Assembly: GCA_947359465.1 (NCBI GenBank)
Contig: OX375872.1
Span: 128,809,337 to 128,873,336, forward strand
Reading direction: 5' to 3'
From: Metellina segmentata
Taxonomy: Eukaryota > Arthropoda > Arachnida > Araneae > Tetragnathidae
DNA length: 64,000 bases
Shown piece after piece: positions 58,669 through 64,000 of the stretch. The position numbers and the translations under genes are program-made. Below the pieces are notes generated by a model, which was not told where the DNA came from, ran no database searches, and saw nothing but the letters and a program-made list of their open reading frames with translations. Positions within the stretch are counted from its first letter, which is position 1; each line of letters opens with the position of its first letter.

Positions 58669-61600
58669 ATGAAGAAAAAAGATTGTGTTCAGCTCTTTAG
58701 ATGGGTTATCAACCACTGCCGCTCTCAAGCGCCATCCCACCACTACATAGTGCGGGAGTTTTTGCCTGCTCCGTTTCCGACCTGGGCCAGTGCACTCCGC
58801 CTTAGAAGACCTGGTTCACAAGGGCTCCCCCACATCAAACCATATCTACACCATGCTTGGTACGGACGCCAGATCAACACGGACACGTGGAGGACAGAAC
58901 ACCCAACCTGAAGCCGTCCAACAGCCTCGACCTCCAAGACACTGGATTACAAGACCACGCCACCGGTCCCGGTCACAAAATAATACTTCAATATGCTATT
59001 TGTGAACGACTGTTGAAATGAAAATTGAAGAAAAATCATCAATATCTGATTTTTGTATTTAATTTAAGGTACTAGAAGTTGGCACTTTATGCTTCTGCTG
59101 GAAAAGGAGGAGATTAGTTTGTTCTCTTGATGAAAAAAATGTTTCATTAAGTTGAAAGATCGCTATTGGTCATTAATATACTCCTGTTAGCAGAAATATG
59201 GAATAGAAACTAAAGAAAGAAAACCTGTCTGTGATAAATTGTTTCTTGTTTTTATTAAATCGCTAATACGATTGAAAACCTAATAAATATAGAACATGAA
59301 AACTAACGTCTATTGAGGTATTAAAATCACGACATAATATGAAATGTATATTTTGTTTTTAACCTGTTTAAATTCTAAATATCATACCAATTTCCACATA
59401 AACACGTATGGTGCAGTCGTTCTAAAATAGTAGAATTTCGTAGAAAAGATTCGCACATTTGTATTTTTATTATCAGTTTAAAGAGATCAAATGTTCCAAA
59501 ATTTTGAACCATCCTTATTTGGAAAAGAGACGTGAACTGATCTTAAACTTTATAACTGTAAGAACTTATACATTCACTAATATTTGATGCAAGCGAATAT
59601 TAAAAAAATTCTTCAAACTGTTGTACACATTTGTGACTTTCCGACAGGTTGTCCTCAGACCTCTTATCAATTTCTACTATTATTAAATAAAGTGTTTGTG
59701 CGTCTGCGTGAGGTGTCTAGACGAATTCATAGCACGTAGAAACATAAAGTTTGGCACACAGAAAGTCACAAATTCTATTCAATGTACATTGAAACCAGAA
59801 TTGTAAAATTTAATCTAGAAAATGTTTTAATTAATTTTTTTGGAATTTTTTTGTATTACTTGGTTTTCTAAGAATGACAAGAGTGTGAGAGAGATCTCAG
59901 CTTCTACTGTGTAGACTTACTAAAGTGTGGAATATACAACGTATTTTCAAAGTGTATTTTTTTTTTCTGCTTGGTTATTTCTACGATAGTTTTTATTACT
60001 GTTTTAATTCTTTATTTCTTAAGTTTAAAAATGTATCGTTTCTGCAATATTGTTTATTTACGTTTAGTTAAAAATCGTTTAATTTCATGACGTAATTACA
60101 TTTTTAGTTCTGTTGTGGTAATTTCATTAATTTCGTTTGAAATTGTATCATTTCTGCAATAGTGTTTATTACTGTGTTTAATTTGGTTAGATCATAACTT
60201 TTGAATCTTTATCTCTTTATTCAAACGTTTTTATTACTGTTTTATTTGATTTTTATTTCAGTGACATTGTTTTTTACTTACGTTTTTTTTGTTGTTGCCG
60301 GAATCAGTGAAGATTTGCGTTAAGACGTTTGGAAAGTATACCAATATTTAAAGATATGACAAGAATGTTGTCACGGACGACGCCGGGCGAGGACTGCTAG
60401 TTACTTAAAAATGTAGAATTGAATAAAAGCATTATAAACAAAACATTGTGCTTGAATCGAAGAACTTTAAAATCACAAATGTAGTTCTGATCAAAATGTA
60501 TTCTTCAATTTTTTACTAATATGAAGAAAAAAGATTGTGTTCAGCTCTTTAGATGGGTTATCAACCACTGCCGCTCTCAAGCGCCATCCCACCACTACAT
60601 AGTGCGGGAGTTTTTGCCTGCTCCGTTTCCGACCTGGGCCAGTGCACTCCGCCTTAGAAGACCTGGTTCACAAGGGCTCCCCCACATCAAACCATATCTA
60701 CACCATGCTTGGTACGGACGCCAGATCAACACGGACACGTGGAGGACAGAACACCCAACCTGAAGCCGTCCAACAGCCTCGACCTCCAAGACACTGGATT
60801 ACAAGACCACGCCACCGGTCCCGGTCACAAAATAATACTTCAATATGCTATTTGTGAACGACTGTTGAAATGAAAATTGAAGAAAAATCATCAATATCTG
60901 ATTTTTGTATTTAATTTAAGGTACTAGCAGTTGGCACTTTATGCTTCTGCTGGAAAAGGAGGAGATTAGTTTGTTCTCATGATGAAAAAAATGTTTCATT
61001 AAGTTGAAAGATCGCTATTGGTCATTAATATACTCCTGTTAGCAGAAATATGGAATAGAAACTAAAGAAAGAAAACCTGTCTGTGATAAATTGTTTCTTG
61101 TTTTTATTAAATCGCTAATACGATTGAAAACCTAATAAATATAGAACATGAAAACTAACGTCTATTGAGGTATTAAAATCACGACATAATATGAAATGTA
61201 TATTTTGTTTTTAACCCGTTTAAATTCTAAATATCATACCAATTTCCACATAAACACGTATGGTGCAGTCGTTCTAAAATAGTAGAATTTCGTAGAAAAG
61301 ATTCGCACATTTGTATTTTTATTATCAGTTTAAAGAGATCAAATGTTCCAAAATTTTGAACCATCCTTATTTGGAAAAGAGACATGAACTGATCTTAAAC
61401 TTTATAACTGTAAGAACTTATACATTCACTAATATTTGATGCAAGCGAATATTAAAAAAATTCTTCAAACTGTTGTACACATTTGTGACTTTCCGACAGG
61501 TTGTCCTCAGACCTCTTATCAATCTCTACTATTATTAAATAAAGTGTTTGTGCGTCTGCGTGAGGTGTCTAGACGAATTCATAGTACGTAGAAACATAAA

Positions 61601-64000
61601 GTTTGGCACACAGAAAGTCACAAATTCTATTCAATGTACATTGAAACCAGAATTGTAAAATTTAATCTAGAAAATGTTTTAATTAATTTTTTTGGAATTT
61701 TTTTGTATTACTTGGTTTTCTAAGAATGACAAGAGTGTGAGAGAGATCTCAGCTTCTACTGTGTAGACTTACTAAAGTGTGGAATATACAACGTATTTTC
61801 AAAGTGTATTTTTTTTCTGCTTGGTTATTTCTACGATAGTTTTTATTACTGTTTTAATTCTTTATTTCTTAAGTTTAAAAATGTATCGTTTCTGCAATAT
61901 TGTTTATTTACGTTTAGTTAAAAATCGTTTAATTTCATGATGTAATTACATTTTTAGTTCTGTTGTGGTAATTTCAATAATTTCGTTTGAAATTGTATCA
62001 TTTCTGCAATAGTGTTTATTACTGTGTTTAATTTGGTTAGATCATAACTTTTGAATCTTTATCTCTTTATTCAAACGTTTTTATTACTGTTTTATTTGAT
62101 TTTTATTTCAGTGACATTGTTATTTTCTTACGTTTTTTTTTTGTTGCCGGAATCAGTGAAGATTTGCGTTAAGACGTTTGGAAAGTATACCAATATTTAA
62201 AGATATGACAAGAATGTTGTCACGGACGACGCCGGGCGAGGACTGCTAGTTACTTAAAAATGTAGAATTGAATAAAAGCATTATAAACAAAACATTGTGC
62301 TTGAATCGAAGAACTTTAAAATCACAAATGTAGTTCTGATCAAAATGTATTCTTCAATTTTTTACTAATATGAAGAAAAAAGATTGTGTTCAGCTCTTTA
62401 GATGGGTTATCAACCACTGCCGCTCTCAAGCGCCATCCCACCACTACATAGTGCGGGAGTTTTTGCCTGCTCCGTTTCCGACCTGGGCCAGTGCACTCCG
62501 CCTTAGAAGACCTGGTTCACAAGGGCTCCCCCACATCTAACCATATCTACACCATGCTTGGTACGGACGCCAGATCAACACGGACACGTGGAGGACAGAA
62601 CACCCAACCTGAAGCCGTCCAACAGCCTCGACCTCCAAGACACTGGATTACAAGACCACGCCACCGGTCCCGGTCACAAAATAATACTTCAAAATGCTAT
62701 TTGTGAACGACTGTTGAAATGAAAATTGAAGAAAAATCATCAATATATGATTTTTGTACTTAATTTAAGGTACTAGAAGTTGGCACTTTATGCTTCTGCT
62801 GGAAAAGGAGGAGATTAGTTTGTTCTCTTGATGAAAAAAATGTTTCATTAAGTTGAAAGATCGCTATTGGTCATTAATATACTCCTGTTAGCAGAAATAT
62901 GGAATAGAAACTAAAGAAAGAAAACCTGTCTGTGATAAATTGTTTCTTGTTTTTATTAAATCGCTAATACGATTGAAAACCTAATAAATATAGAACATGA
63001 AAACTAACGTCTATTGAGGTATTAAAATCACGACATAATATGAAATGTATATTTTGTTTTTAACCTGTTTAAATTCTAAATATCATACCAATTTCCACAT
63101 AAACACGTATGGTGCAGTCGTTCTAAAATAGTAGAATTTCGTAGAAAAGATTCGCACATTTGTATTTTTATTATCAGTTTAAAGAGATCAAATGTTCCAA
63201 AATTTTGAACCATCCTTATTTGGAAAAGAGACATGAACTGATCTTAAACTTTATAACTGTAAGAACTTATACATTCACTAATATTTGATGCAAGCGAATA
63301 TTAAAAAAATTCTTCAAACTGTTGTACACATTTGTGACTTTCCGACAGGTTGTCCTCAGACCTCTTATCAATCTCTACTATTATTAAATAAAGTGTTTGT
63401 GCGTCTGCGTGAGGTGTCTAGACGAATTCATAGTACGTAGAAACATAAAGTTTGGCACACAGAAAGTCACAAATTCTATTCAATGTACATTGAAACCAGA
63501 ATTGTAAAATTTAATCTAGAAAATGTTTTAATTAATTTTTTTGGAATTTTTTTGTATTACTTGGTTTTCTAAGAATGACAAGAGTGTGAGAGAGATCTCA
63601 GCTTCTACTGTGTAGACTTACTAAAGTGTGGAATATACAACGTATTTTCAAAGTGTATTTTTTTTTCTGCTTGGTTATTTCTACGATAGTTTTTATTACT
63701 GTTTTAATTCTTTATTTCTTAAGTTTAAAAATGTATCATTTCTGCAATATTGTTTATTTACGTTTAGTTAAAAATCGTTTAATTTCATGATGTAATTACA
63801 TTTTTAGTTCTGTTGTGGTAATTTCATTAATTTCGTTTGAAATTGTATCATTTCTGCAATAGTGTTTATTACTGTGTTTAATTTGGTTAGATCATAACTT
63901 TTGAATCTTTATCTCTTTATTCAAACGTTTTTATTACTGTTTTATTTGATTTTTATTTCAGTGACATTGTTATTTTCTTACGTTTTTTTTTTGTTGCCGG

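Larger units (their letters stand above)
26447..64000 (+). repeat. macrosatellite array, ~1,850-bp unit, about 20 copies, continuing past the window
   Basis: Homologous units repeat head to tail. GC-rich cores begin at 27163, 29058, 30912, 32759, 34609, 36461, 38311, 40163, 42013, 43864, 45715, 47566, 49416, 51266, 53116, 54967, 56818, 58669, 60521 and 62371. Spacing is 1,847-1,854 after the first (1,895). Identity between later copies is very high; most length change is in T runs. Each unit comprises a Helitron-like segment (~0.73 kb), ~0.12 kb linker, a ~0.31-kb GC-rich core and ~0.69 kb AT-rich spacer. The left edge starts abruptly inside the Helitron segment. Open frames of 71-80 codons in the core are broken in several copies, so I do not treat them as genes. 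Confidence 0.97.

Noticed and set aside
26447..64000. CRISPR array or rDNA repeat
   Set aside because: The unit is ~1.85 kb with no short repeat-spacer pattern and no rRNA-like sequence; the rest of the window is eukaryotic.

Overview
The window looks like repeat-rich nuclear DNA of an arthropod, most likely an araneomorph spider. It is AT-rich and has eukaryotic splice and poly(A) signals. It carries Tc1, hAT, Helitron and tRNA-SINE elements, and its Tc1 transposase belongs to a type I associate with orb-weaver genomes. The spider assignment is inference from family resemblance, not a database result. There is no prokaryotic gene organisation. The only long intact reading frame is the Tc1 transposase.

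Positions 1-17,281 are a nested transposon landscape. They hold a decayed hAT transposase partly copied by a 536-bp tandem duplication, a nearly complete Tc1 element (4826-6224) and several minisatellites. An 870-bp direct duplication lies at 11515-13254. About thirty tRNA-derived SINE copies or fragments occur in both orientations. One SINE is split by a non-autonomous hAT element, which itself holds another SINE; target-site duplications date the layers. A 200-N assembly gap (17282-17481) interrupts a SINE head.

Positions 17,482-26,446 mix more elements with possible genic remains. There is an hAT-like inverted-repeat element containing a third SINE family, a candidate 57-residue membrane microprotein, and a short Helitron carrying two histone-type 3' stem-loops. 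Two candidate exons join in frame, followed by an 87-bp minisatellite, two minus-strand coding relics and a TTAA-flanked inverted-repeat element.

Positions 26,447-64,000, beyond which the array continues, are one macrosatellite with a ~1.85-kb unit and about twenty copies. Each complete unit contains a ~0.73-kb Helitron-like insertion, a ~0.3-kb GC-rich core and AT-rich spacer. The first unit keeps two ~50-bp segments that all later copies have lost. Relics of a still older version lie just outside the array. Copies at 32.8-43.9 kb alternate between two variants, forming a 3,702-bp dimeric higher-order repeat. Other stretches show runs of near-identical neighbours. The small open frames in the units are broken in several copies and are not treated as genes.
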